The translations under genes were made by a program, and so were the position numbers. A stretch of 64,000 nt of DNA from assembly GCA_012842395.1 (NCBI GenBank), contig DUSX01000017.1:124001-188000 (forward strand), written 5' to 3'. Under the pieces are notes generated by a model, which was given only the letters and a program-made list of their open reading frames with translations, was not told the origin of the DNA and did no database searches. Position 1 is the stretch's first letter. Every line of letters begins with the position of its first letter. This DNA comes from Bacillota bacterium (lineage in GTDB: Bacteria; Bacillota; SHA-98; UBA4971). Shown here one piece after another: positions 8,512 to 16,733 of the stretch.

Positions 8512-8805
8512 GTGGCCCAGCAGGTCAAGAGGATAATGATCACCCTGCCGGATAGCCTCTTGCAGGAAGTTGACGGCGTCGCGAAGAGGGAGAACCGAAA
8601 CCGGAGCGAGTTCATCAGGGAAGCAATGCGCTGCTACATCGAGGAAAAGCGCAGGCTGGAACTCCGCGAGAGGCTGAAGGAGGGCTACCGCAAGATGGCG
8701 AGCCTGAACTTGGAGCTTGCCACCGAGGCCGTCGCCGCGGAAAACGAAGCCCTTGCCCTCTACGAGGAGGTCCTGGCACGGGGCAATGGAACCGATGGAG
8801 CTTAA
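8512..8805 (+). CDS. ndoAI: Antitoxin EndoAI (ribbon-helix-helix, CopG/MazE-like)
   Basis: Antitoxin of the Bacillus-type MazF (EndoA) pair. Residues 5-45 form a ribbon-helix-helix DNA-binding domain ([16 protein letters not shown] followed by [16 protein letters not shown]), and the charged helical C-terminus wraps the toxin dimer. GTG 8512 has GGAGGGG 5 bases upstream. The 97-residue length is close to B. subtilis EndoAI (93). The last 11 bases overlap the toxin gene. By family analogy it represses its own promoter at 8429-8458. Confidence 0.92.
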   Translation: MAQQVKRIMITLPDSLLQEVDGVAKRENRNRSEFIREAMRCYIEEKRRLELRERLKEGYRKMASLNLELATEAVAAENEALALYEEVLARGNGTDGA

Positions 8806-9145
8806 GCGCGGCGACATCTTTTATGCGGACCTCAACCCCGTCATAGGCTCGGAACAAGGAGGCACCAGGCCGGTTCTCGTCCTTCAAAACGATATCGGAA
8901 ACCGGTACAGCCCCACCACGATCGTGGCGGCTATCACATCACGCATCGACAAGGCGCGCCTCCCTACCCACGTCGAGCTGCCCTCAGCCAGGAGCAAACT
9001 GCCCATGGATTCTGTCATCCTCCTGGAACAGCTGAGGACCATAGACCGCCGAAGGCTCATCGAGAAAGTCTCTCATTTGGATCCCGTGACCATGGACCGG
9101 GTGGACCGGGCCCTTGAGATCGGCCTCGGTCTCGCCGGAATATGA
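8795..9145 (+). CDS. ndoA: mRNA interferase EndoA (MazF/PemK family)
   Basis: Sequence-specific endoribonuclease toxin, inhibited by EndoAI; the B. subtilis enzyme cuts at UACAU. It aligns along its length with Endo[52 protein letters not shown] and [20 protein letters not shown] 8795 gives 116 residues, the same as B. subtilis EndoA, so it is preferred over ATG 8786. The start lies inside the antitoxin gene, implying coupled translation. All core catalytic segments are intact, so the toxin should be active. Confidence 0.95.
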   Translation: MELKRGDIFYADLNPVIGSEQGGTRPVLVLQNDIGNRYSPTTIVAAITSRIDKARLPTHVELPSARSKLPMDSVILLEQLRTIDRRRLIEKVSHLDPVTMDRVDRALEIGLGLAGI

Positions 9146-9146
9146 C

Positions 9147-9173
9147 CGGGCTTGAGCTAGCCCGAAGGATTTT
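9147..9173 (+). terminator. Weak hairpin after endoA
   Basis: CGGGCT (9147-9152), a TGAGCT loop and AGCCCG (9159-9164), followed by AAGGATTTT. The short stem and interrupted T-run make this only a possible terminator. Confidence 0.3.
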
Positions 9174-9218
9174 CCGCAGGACGGGCGAATATTAACGTTT
9201 GTAACCTCCGGTGAAGCG

Positions 9219-9983
9219 GTGCTTCGCACGCGTGCGCCTGCCAGGGGAGATGGATCTGGCTTGCGGCCGCTTGTTGGCGTCACTTGTTCAAGTTATAGCC
9301 CAAACGAGTCAGGCGAGACGAGGAAACACACGCTGCCCCACGATTACGTTCACGCCCTCACCAAGGCCGGCAGCGAGGTCGTGATATTGCCCGCGGGTGA
9401 CGGCGAGTCCGCGCGGCGTCTCGCCGAATCCCTTGACGGCGTGGTACTCTCGGGCGGAGCCGATCTCGACCCAACGCATTTCGGCGAGGGGCCCCACCCG
9501 AAGCTCGGATATATCGACCCAGAGCGCGACCAGTTCGAGCTTGCCCTCGTGAAGGCCGCTATTCAGGCGGGCACCCCGGTCCTCGCGATCTGCCGGGGCA
9601 TTCAGGTTCTCAACGTCGCAATGGGCGGCACGCTGTACCAGGACATCCCCTCCCAAATCAACGGCGCGATCAAGCACAGGCAGGAAGCCCCGCGCTACCA
9701 CGCGAGCCATAAGGTCATCGTGGAGCGCCACTCGAAGCTGGCGGGAATGGTCGGGGCAGGCGAGGTTCTCGTCAACTCCTTTCACCATCAGGCTGTCCGG
9801 CAAGTCGCGCCGGGGCTCGTCGTCTCAGCGCGTTCCCCCGATGGAGTGATTGAAGGGATAGAGTCGGCCCACGATCTCTTCGTGGTCGGCGTGCAGTGGC
9901 ACCCGGAGTGCATGACCGACCGATATCCCGCTATGCTCGAGATATTCGCGGCGTTCGTGGCCGAAGCGGCCGCGAGGCGTTGA
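9219..9983 (+). CDS. Class I glutamine-amidotransferase-like hydrolase (peptidase C26, PuuD-like)
   Basis: Family C26 hydrolase related to gamma-glutamyl-GABA hydrolase PuuD; it splits gamma-glutamyl amides in the cytoplasm. The active site is complete: nucleophile Cys in AICRGIQVLNVA, and the His/Glu pair in VQWHPEC near the C-terminus. LSGGADLDP and NSFHHQAV are family motifs. GTG 9219 gives 254 residues; TTG 9261 (GLRPLVGV) has a better SD (AGGGGAGA) and would remove 14 residues. It is the first gene of a rightward run of amidohydrolases. The substrate may be another gamma-glutamyl amide. Confidence 0.85.
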   Translation: MLRTRAPARGDGSGLRPLVGVTCSSYSPNESGETRKHTLPHDYVHALTKAGSEVVILPAGDGESARRLAESLDGVVLSGGADLDPTHFGEGPHPKLGYIDPERDQFELALVKAAIQAGTPVLAICRGIQVLNVAMGGTLYQDIPSQINGAIKHRQEAPRYHASHKVIVERHSKLAGMVGAGEVLVNSFHHQAVRQVAPGLVVSARSPDGVIEGIESAHDLFVVGVQWHPECMTDRYPAMLEIFAAFVAEAAARR

Positions 9984-10024
9984 ATCCGGTGGATCCTCAC
10001 ACAGCTCCGAGGAAGGTGGTTTCG

Positions 10025-11044
10025 TTGTCAGAGCCGGCAGTCAAGGTGACGCGCGGGCCGATTGTCGAAAGCGTCCACAGGGTGGATGTGGCGGTTGCCG
10101 ACAACGCGGGCCGCGTTTTATTTTGGCTTGGGGACCCAGACAAACTCACGTATTGGCGATCCTGCGCCAAGCCCATCCAGGCGGTGCCCGTGGTCGAAAC
10201 GGGCGCGGCCGGCCGGTTCGGATTCGACGATCAGGAGATCGCAGTCATGTGTGCATCCCATAGCGGCGAGGACGTGCACATTCGGACGGTAGCCAGCATT
10301 CTGAGGAAAATCGGGCTCACCGACGACGCGCTCAGCTGTGGGGTCCACCCGCCTCTCGATGCGGCCTCGGCAGATAGGCTGGTTGCCTGCGGCGTAGGCC
10401 CGTGGCAGCTCCACTGCAACTGCTCAGGCAAACACGCCGCCATGCTCGCCATAGCCGTCCATATGGGTTATCCTCCAGCGGGCTACTTCCGACAAGACCA
10501 TCCCGTTCAGCGCCTGATGCTTCACGAGGTGTCGGTCTTCGCGGGCTTGCCAGAGGACGACATAGTCATCGGAGTGGACGGCTGCGGGGTGCCCGTGTTC
10601 GGGTTGCCGCTTTCTGCCATGGCGAGGGCGTTCGCGACGCTCGCCAGCCCAGATCGTCTCGCAGCGACCGATACCGCTCGCGCCGACGCCGCACGGCGCA
10701 TATGCAACGCCATGAGGGCCTACCCCCACATGGTGGCGGGCACGGGCCGATTCACCACCGCCCTGATGCAGGTGGCTGGCGACCGGCTGGTGGCTAAGAG
10801 CGGGGCCGAGGGCGTGTACTGCGTGGGCATTCTGGGGCAAGGCCTGGGCGTCGCCGTTAAGGTCGAGGACGGGAACGCGAGGGCGTCCGCTCCAGTGGTG
10901 GTCGAGGCCCTGGCGCAAATGGGCGTCCTTCACGCACACCACCTCGAGGCGCTTGCCGGGCACCATCACCCACATGTGTTCAACCATCGCGGAGAGATCG
11001 TCGGAAACGTTATCCCCGACTTCAAACTTAGGTCGGATCATTGA
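10025..11044 (+). CDS. L-asparaginase II family protein
   Basis: Member of the asparaginase II family (pfam06089; Rhizobium etli-type asparaginase), structurally distinct from the E. coli enzymes. It shows VTRGPIVESVHRVDVAV at the N-terminus, RSCAKPIQAVP, CASHSGEDVH, NCSGKHAAML, IGVDGCGVPVFGLPL and KSGAEGVYCVG, the conserved blocks of the family. TTG 10025 is preferred (GGAAGG 8 bases upstream, 339 residues, the normal size); GTG 10016 is possible. It would deamidate asparagine or a related amide in the cytoplasm. Confidence 0.88.
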   Translation: MSEPAVKVTRGPIVESVHRVDVAVADNAGRVLFWLGDPDKLTYWRSCAKPIQAVPVVETGAAGRFGFDDQEIAVMCASHSGEDVHIRTVASILRKIGLTDDALSCGVHPPLDAASADRLVACGVGPWQLHCNCSGKHAAMLAIAVHMGYPPAGYFRQDHPVQRLMLHEVSVFAGLPEDDIVIGVDGCGVPVFGLPLSAMARAFATLASPDRLAATDTARADAARRICNAMRAYPHMVAGTGRFTTALMQVAGDRLVAKSGAEGVYCVGILGQGLGVAVKVEDGNARASAPVVVEALAQMGVLHAHHLEALAGHHHPHVFNHRGEIVGNVIPDFKLRSDH

Positions 11045-11155
11045 GCCCGCGAGCCGGGAACGTCCCGCCCGCCGACTGACATGCCGGGCGGAGCCGCACG
11101 CACGGCGCGACGTCGGCACCGGGACTCGCCGGCCCGGAGCAGGAGGTGACGGCTG

Positions 11156-11980
11156 GTGAAAGTATACATCTCCGCGGACCTTGAGGGCATAGCCGGGGTC
11201 ACACACGCGGAGCACACGATGAGAGATGGGAAGGAGCACGAGCGGGCGCGCGTTCTCATGACCGAGGAGGTGAATGCAGCGATCTCGGGAGCCATCGAGG
11301 CGGGAGCCACCGAGATCGTGGTCAATGACTCCCATGGCACCATGCGTAACATAATCCCCGAGAGGCTGCACAAGGATGCCTATCTCATATCCGGGACTCC
11401 AAAGCCCCTGAGCATGATGGAAGGCATCGATGATTCATTCGACGCCGCCATGTTCATCGGGTACCACGCGGCGTGCGGCACCCAGAACGCCGTCCTCGAT
11501 CACACTTATGCGGGACGCGTCGTCTCGGCGGCTATCATAAACGGCATGGAGCTCGGCGAGACCGGCATCAACGCTGCTGTAGCCGGGTATTTTGGCGTCC
11601 CCGTCGTCATGGTGAGCGGCGATACGGCGGTAGCAAGCCAGGCCAGGGACCTCATCCCCGGGGTCGTGACAGTGGTCGTGAAGCAAGGCATAGGGCGGTA
11701 CGCGGCGAGGTCTCTGCATCCAGAGAAGGCCCAGGCCGTCATCAAGGAAGCCGCGCGAAAAGCCTTGGGGAGCTTGGGATCCGTCGGGTGCTTCCGAGTG
11801 CGGCCGCCGGTATGCCTGGAGCTCCACATGAATAATACTGGTATGGCCGACATAGCGGAGCTCATCCCTGGGGTTGAGAGGATCGCGCCGAGGGCGATCA
11901 GGTTCGTCTCTGAGGATTACCTCACGGTCTTCAAAGCGATGAGGGCAGCCATCACGCTTGCGGGCGAGACCCTGCAATGA
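11156..11980 (+). CDS. D-aminopeptidase DppA family (peptidase M55)
   Basis: Zinc D-aminopeptidase of family M55; B. subtilis DppA releases D-amino acids from short D-peptides. Conserved elements are KVYISADLEGIAGV (metal-binding Asp/Glu), VNDSHGTMRN, IGYHAACG, LDHTYAGRVVSA and GDTAVASQARDLIP. GTG 11156 follows GGAGGTGA with 6-base spacing. The 274 residues match the family. It sits 19 bases ahead of the M20 gene, so co-transcription with the two downstream amidohydrolases is likely; cell-wall D-Ala peptides are plausible substrates. Confidence 0.93.
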   Translation: MKVYISADLEGIAGVTHAEHTMRDGKEHERARVLMTEEVNAAISGAIEAGATEIVVNDSHGTMRNIIPERLHKDAYLISGTPKPLSMMEGIDDSFDAAMFIGYHAACGTQNAVLDHTYAGRVVSAAIINGMELGETGINAAVAGYFGVPVVMVSGDTAVASQARDLIPGVVTVVVKQGIGRYAARSLHPEKAQAVIKEAARKALGSLGSVGCFRVRPPVCLELHMNNTGMADIAELIPGVERIAPRAIRFVSEDYLTVFKAMRAAITLAGETLQ

Positions 11981-11999
11981 GCAAAGGCGGTGGTGGGCA

Positions 12000-13265
12000 G
12001 TGTCGGCGATGACGAGTGTTAGAGGAAGGCCCAAGGGACGCGCGCTCCTCGAGATGGCGCGGGCGCTCTTGCCTCAGATGGTCGCCGTGCGCCGCGACCT
12101 CCATATGAACCCGGAGCTCGGTGGCGAGGAAAGGCGCACCGCCGGCATGGTCGCGTCAAAGCTGTGCGAGCTCGGGATAGGCGTCCAAGAGGGCGTGGGA
12201 GGCACGGGCGTCGTCGGGTTGATCCGGGGGCGTGGCGCGGCGAGCGCCAGTTCGGCTGACCCCAGCCGGGACCGCGACCCAGGCCCCGAGCACTGTGTGG
12301 CGCTGCGAGCTGACATGGATGCGCTGCCAATCGACGATCGCAAGGACGTGGACTACAGGTCGCGCGTGCCCGGCGTCATGCACGCGTGTGGTCACGACGG
12401 CCACGTGGCGATGCTGCTCGGAGCAGCCAAGCTCCTGGCGTCCCTCGCGGGCGAGTTCTCTGGATGCGTCAAGCTGATATTCCAGCCCGCCGAGGAAGGC
12501 CCCGGCGGCGCGGCACCGATGATACGGGACGGGGTGCTCTCAAACCCCGACGTCAGCGCCGTTGTGGCAGCCCACCTTTGGCCTGACCTCCCGACCGGGG
12601 TCATTGCTGTCAAGGGCGGGCCCGTGATGGCGGCAGCGGACAGCATCACCATCACCGTCACAGGAGAGGGAGGCCACGGCGCCGCGCCTCACAGGTCTTG
12701 TGACGCCATAGTCGTGGCGGCCCAAGCGATCATGGCGCTCCAGACGGTCGTGAGCCGTCAAGTCAACCCCGTCGACCCGTTGGTCCTCACCATCGGAACC
12801 ATCTGCGGCGGGTACCGCCACAACGTCATCGCGGACCAGGTCACTATGACCGGCACGGTCAGAACGCTCAGCCCGACATTGCGAAGGACCGTTCCCGACG
12901 TCATCCGGCGCACGCTCGAGGGCATAGCCAGGAGCGCTGGCGCCGAGATCGAGTGCGCATATTCGCCGGGATACCCGCCGCTCGTGAACGACGAGAGGGT
13001 GGCGGCGCTTGTGGCGGATAGCGCCAGGAAGATGTTGGGCAAAAGACGCGTCATCGAGGACGTTGAGCCTTCCATGGGCGGAGAGGATTTCGCGTACTTC
13101 CTTGAGCAGGTGCCTGGCGCCATGTTCATGTTAGGCGCGGGCAATCCTGAAAAAGGCGCGTGCCACCCGGCGCATCACCCCAAGTTCGATTTCGACGAGG
13201 ACGCCATGGCCATCGGCGCCGCGCTCATGGTTGACGTCGCGTTGGAGCTGCTCGAGAGGAGGTAG
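12000..13265 (+). CDS. M20 amidohydrolase (hippurate/N-acyl-amino-acid hydrolase type)
   Basis: Metal-dependent amidohydrolase of peptidase family M20D (HipO/AmaA type), which removes acyl groups from amino acids or splits dipeptides. Metal and catalytic motifs are complete: RADMDALPI, HACGHDGHVAML, FQPAEEGPGGA, the dimerisation-domain segment GEGGHGAAPH and SMGGEDFAYF near the C-terminus. GTG 12000 (GGTGG 6 bases upstream) is preferred over ATG 12009. It is 19 bases downstream of dppA and 6 bases upstream of the D-aminoacylase gene. Confidence 0.92.
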   Translation: MSAMTSVRGRPKGRALLEMARALLPQMVAVRRDLHMNPELGGEERRTAGMVASKLCELGIGVQEGVGGTGVVGLIRGRGAASASSADPSRDRDPGPEHCVALRADMDALPIDDRKDVDYRSRVPGVMHACGHDGHVAMLLGAAKLLASLAGEFSGCVKLIFQPAEEGPGGAAPMIRDGVLSNPDVSAVVAAHLWPDLPTGVIAVKGGPVMAAADSITITVTGEGGHGAAPHRSCDAIVVAAQAIMALQTVVSRQVNPVDPLVLTIGTICGGYRHNVIADQVTMTGTVRTLSPTLRRTVPDVIRRTLEGIARSAGAEIECAYSPGYPPLVNDERVAALVADSARKMLGKRRVIEDVEPSMGGEDFAYFLEQVPGAMFMLGAGNPEKGACHPAHHPKFDFDEDAMAIGAALMVDVALELLERR

Positions 13266-13271
13266 GGGCTG

Positions 13272-14870
13272 GTGCGGGACGGTGCGCTCCTCATCCGAGG
13301 CGCGAGGATAGTCGACGGGACTGGCTCTCCTTGGTTCTTCGGCGATGTCGAGGTCGCCGGCGACAGGATAGCCCGGGTTGGGAGGCGCCTCGATGCGACG
13401 CCCGGCGCTCGCGTGGTCGACGCCGAGGGACGCGTACTGGCTCCGGGGTTCATCGACATCCACTCGCACTCCGACGACACTATCCTCCTGAACCCGCGTG
13501 CTGAGAGCAAGGTCAGGCAGGGAGTGACATCCGAGGTCATAGGCAATTGCGGGTATTCCCTCGCGCCTCTGGAAGGCGGCGCGCTCGCCGATGTGAGACG
13601 GGATCTGGAAGACTCGGGCATTGACGTGCGCTGGAGGTCGTTCGATGAGTACCTGACGCACGTGGAGCGATCCGGCACGGCCGTGAACATCGCCTCCCTA
13701 GTAGGACACGGCACGGTGAGACGTGCGGTGATGGGATGTGTCGAGCGCGGCCCGTCCCGCGAGGAGTTGGACCGCATGAAAGCCCTTGTCGCGCGGGCGC
13801 TGAACGAGGGCGCATGGGGGATATCGAGTGGTCTCATCTATCCTCCGTCGTGCTATGCTTCCACGGATGAGCTCGTAGAACTCGCGCGGGTGGCCCGTGA
13901 GGCAGGGGGCATCTACGCAAGCCATATACGCAACGAAGACGACAGACTGGTTCAGGCGGTCGAGGAGGCCATCGCCATCGGTGAGAGAGCGCGGGTGCCC
14001 GTCGAGATATCGCACCATAAGGCTTCGGGCGTCCAGAACTGGGGCACGGTGCGCACGACCATCGCCCTCATGGACGAGGCTCGCGCACGAGGGGTGAACG
14101 TCGCCTGTGACGTCTACCCCTACACCGCTTCCTCCACATCCCTCTCTGTCATTCTGCCCCAGTGGGTCTTCGATGGCGGCCTTGACGCGGCCTTGCAAAG
14201 GCTCAAGGACCCGGCGGTGCGAGAGAGGATCCGTCCCATCGTGGAGGAAGAGGAAGGTCGAAAGCGCGGCTGGGACAAGACGGTGATATCGTCCGTCACA
14301 CGAGAGCGCAACAGGGTTTTCGAGGGAATGAGCCTTCTGCAGGTTGCCGAATTGACCGGGAAGGACCCTTTCACCGCTGCGCTGGACCTCTTGGTCGACG
14401 AGTGCGCGGCCGTGCAGACAGTACGGTTCGGCATGTGCGAGGAGGACGTCGCCTACGTGCTTGCGTGGCCGGAGTCTTGCGTGGGAAGCGACGCCTCGGT
14501 ACGAGCGCCGTATGGTCCTCTAGGCAAAGGCAAGCCCCACCCGAGAAGCTATGGAACGTTCCCGAGGGTGCTGGCACGATACGTGAGAGAACGGGGCGTC
14601 CTCCGGCTGGAGGAGGCGGTGCGCAAGATGACGTCGCTTCCAGCCTCACGAGTCGGATTGCCCGACCGAGGCATCATCCGCCCCGGGATGATCGCTGATC
14701 TCGTGCTCTTTGACCCGGATAAGGTTGCCGATATGGCCACTTACGCTGATCCTCACCGTTATCCCATGGGCATTGACTGGGTGTTCGTGGCTGGCACACC
14801 CGTCGTTGCACATGGCGAGCACACCGGAGCGACACCAGGGCGCGTGCTCAGGCGCGGGCGCGCGTCGTAA
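13272..14870 (+). CDS. N-acyl-D-amino-acid deacylase (D-aminoacylase)
   Basis: Amidohydrolase-superfamily enzyme that hydrolyses N-acyl-D-amino acids. An N-terminal beta-sandwich segment is followed by the metal site PGFIDIHSHSDD, the family-specific cysteine in VIGNCGYSLAPL, the SSGLIYPP loop, ASHIRNEDDR, EISHHKASG and the metal Asp in GSDASVRAPYG. The GTG start has GAGGAGGT 7 bases upstream. The 532 residues are normal. Six bases separate it from the M20 gene, and with dppA it makes a coherent route for D-peptides and N-acyl-D-amino acids. Confidence 0.93.
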   Translation: MRDGALLIRGARIVDGTGSPWFFGDVEVAGDRIARVGRRLDATPGARVVDAEGRVLAPGFIDIHSHSDDTILLNPRAESKVRQGVTSEVIGNCGYSLAPLEGGALADVRRDLEDSGIDVRWRSFDEYLTHVERSGTAVNIASLVGHGTVRRAVMGCVERGPSREELDRMKALVARALNEGAWGISSGLIYPPSCYASTDELVELARVAREAGGIYASHIRNEDDRLVQAVEEAIAIGERARVPVEISHHKASGVQNWGTVRTTIALMDEARARGVNVACDVYPYTASSTSLSVILPQWVFDGGLDAALQRLKDPAVRERIRPIVEEEEGRKRGWDKTVISSVTRERNRVFEGMSLLQVAELTGKDPFTAALDLLVDECAAVQTVRFGMCEEDVAYVLAWPESCVGSDASVRAPYGPLGKGKPHPRSYGTFPRVLARYVRERGVLRLEEAVRKMTSLPASRVGLPDRGIIRPGMIADLVLFDPDKVADMATYADPHRYPMGIDWVFVAGTPVVAHGEHTGATPGRVLRRGRAS

Positions 14871-15044
14871 TCAACTTACGCGCACAACGACCGCCGTCTC
14901 GCCCAGGGACCACCCGCCTACGGGTTTTGCGGCGGGCGGCATGAGGCTTGGCGCCGCGACCCACGCGTTGTTGTTCTCGCAAGACGTTCCTGCAACACCA
15001 GCCAACAGATCCTACCTTTACGCTACTGCCTCGTTGTAACATGA

Positions 15045-15073
15045 TTGACAGGATACACATGCCTTGGTATACT
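15045..15073 (+). promoter_or_regulatory. SigA-type promoter with a long leader
   Basis: TTGACA (15045-15050), 17-bp spacer, TATACT (15068-15073). It points toward the exported M20 peptidase gene at 15416, giving a leader of roughly 335 nucleotides that spans repeat copy A. Confidence 0.7.
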
Positions 15074-15147
15074 CGTGGAAAAGTAGGGCGTAGCAGGGTG
15101 TGCGCCGGAGGCTTGTGTGAGGCCGCACCCCGAGTACGGACGCTGTG

Positions 15148-15360
15148 GGTTCTCGCCGCTTTTCTTGATTCTTGATCGAGGGCGCTAGGGTTAGCGGTCT
15201 TGCATGATATGGCGCCTGGAGTTCCGCCATATCGCGCGCCGGATTCGGACGGTCCGCGCCCCGGGCGCGCCGTCCCCGGACGGCAAGGGCAAGGCCGATA
15301 GCCTCGAGCGAGGCCTCGGCGCCGAGAAGTGGCGCGGACTTGCGGCGATCTACGGAGAAC
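15148..15360 (+). repeat. Dispersed intergenic repeat, copy A
   Basis: One of four related 204-213 bp elements in this window. Shared blocks in order: a T-rich TTTTCTTGA start with GGCGCTAGGGTT, a central GGATTCGG... CGCGCCGTCCCCGG block, GGCAAGGCCGATAGCC, and an end block GCCGAGAAGTGGCGCGGACT then GCGATCTACG. It has no terminal inverted repeats or transposase. This copy is the most hairpin-rich. Confidence 0.65.
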
Positions 15361-15415
15361 CGGGTGCGGCGAGGTGCCGGGTAGAGACGCGCAATGGAAG
15401 GGAGTAGAGAAGCAG

Positions 15416-16630
15416 ATGAGCAGGGTGAGTAGTGGACGCCGCACAATCTGGGCACTTCTAGGAATCGTCGCCGTGATCCTTGCGGCGAGCACGGTGCTGG
15501 CCGCAAGCCCGCTGGACAACGCGTTTGCCTACGTAGACTCGCAAAGGGAAAGCATTCTCAACGACTGGATCACTCTCATCAAGATCCCCGCCCCTTCCAA
15601 GCAAGAGGACGATCGTGCCGCTTGGGTGAAGGCCAAGATGCAGGAGATCGGTCTCGCCGATATAGCTTCTGACGAAGCAGGGAACGTGTGGGGCAGCTAT
15701 CCGGGGGCTTCCGGGGGACCGGTCCTCGTATTCGCGGCCCACATGGACACGGTGTTCTCCAAGGACACCCCGATCAACCCCGAGGTAAAAGAGGGCAAGA
15801 TCTTCGCTCCGGGGTCCGGCGATAACACCTCTTCGGTAGTGGGCATGCTGTACGCCGCCAAGGCTATGAGAGCCGCAGGCGTCGTCCCCAAGTGCAAGGT
15901 GATCTTCCTCGCGACGGTCGAAGAGGAGATCGGCCTGAACGGGATGAGATACTTCCTCGAGCACAGCGGGATAACCCCTGATTACGTGGTGGCGGTGGAC
16001 GGCGGGTTCGGGGGCGTCACATACGGCGCCCTGGGCATCGAATGGTACAAGGCTACCTTCAAGGTACCTGGAGGGCACACGCTGTCGAGCACAGGCAAGC
16101 CCAGCGGCGCGAAGTCACTGTCCGCTGCGATCTCCAAGCTGTATGAAATCCCCCTCAAGGAGGACCCAAAGTGCTACATGAACATCGGGACCCTTGGAGG
16201 CGGAACCGTGCCCAACGCGATTGCGAGTGAGACATGGTTCACCGCGGACATGAGGTCGCAGTCCGCCGAAGAGCTCGCCAAGCTGAGAGACCAGGTGCTC
16301 GCGGTCATAAACGACCAGGCAAAGGCAACCGGCGCAGACGTGTCCATCGAAGCGCTCACGCTCATCCCGGCGGGCCTGCTCCCCGGGGCTGAAAACCATA
16401 AGCTCACTCAGACCGCTGCCGCGGCCCTCAAGGCTGTGGGCGTGGAGAACCCGCGCTTCAGCGCGTCCGGAGCTTGCGATTCCAATGTGTCCATCGCGAA
16501 GGGAATCTACTCGGTGGCGCTCGGCGTAACAAAGAGCCAGAACGGCCACTCGGTCGATGAGGTCGCCGAGATCGAGCCGATCTACGCGGGAATAAAGCAG
16601 CTCATCTACATTGCCTCGATGATGGACTAA
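15416..16630 (+). CDS. Exported M20-family peptidase
   Basis: Zinc metallopeptidase of family M20 with a signal peptide (MSRVSSGRRTIWALLGIVAV, then ILAASTVLAA), so it acts outside the membrane or is membrane-tethered. Metal site: FAAHMDTVFS, SGDNTSSVVGML and VEEEIGLNG. The dimerisation domain carries PGGHTLSSTGKPSG. ATG 15416 is used; a purine-rich GGAAGGGAG lies upstream with long spacing. It is similar to YgeY/tripeptidase-like members. It may generate amino acids or dipeptides for the upstream amidohydrolase genes, although it has its own promoter. Confidence 0.88.
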   Translation: MSRVSSGRRTIWALLGIVAVILAASTVLAASPLDNAFAYVDSQRESILNDWITLIKIPAPSKQEDDRAAWVKAKMQEIGLADIASDEAGNVWGSYPGASGGPVLVFAAHMDTVFSKDTPINPEVKEGKIFAPGSGDNTSSVVGMLYAAKAMRAAGVVPKCKVIFLATVEEEIGLNGMRYFLEHSGITPDYVVAVDGGFGGVTYGALGIEWYKATFKVPGGHTLSSTGKPSGAKSLSAAISKLYEIPLKEDPKCYMNIGTLGGGTVPNAIASETWFTADMRSQSAEELAKLRDQVLAVINDQAKATGADVSIEALTLIPAGLLPGAENHKLTQTAAAALKAVGVENPRFSASGACDSNVSIAKGIYSVALGVTKSQNGHSVDEVAEIEPIYAGIKQLIYIASMMD

Positions 16631-16733
16631 GGAAACCGACATGAGGCTCCGCGGACTCTAGAAGCCGAGCCAAGCTCTGAGAGGCTACAAGGCGCACACC
16701 CGCCCCCGGCACCACCGTGTCGTATGCGGCCTC

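Larger units (their letters stand above)
14871..15415. other. Long intergenic region with promoter and repeat copy A
   Basis: This 545-base gap holds no convincing gene. It contains a strong promoter (15045-15073) about 340 bases before the next start, and the long leader includes one copy of the dispersed 204-213 bp repeat. Inside that copy, GATATGGCG (15206-15214) and CGCCATATC (15225-15233) form a perfect 9-bp hairpin stem, and GCCTCG/CGAGGC (15301-15314) a second. Confidence 0.6.
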
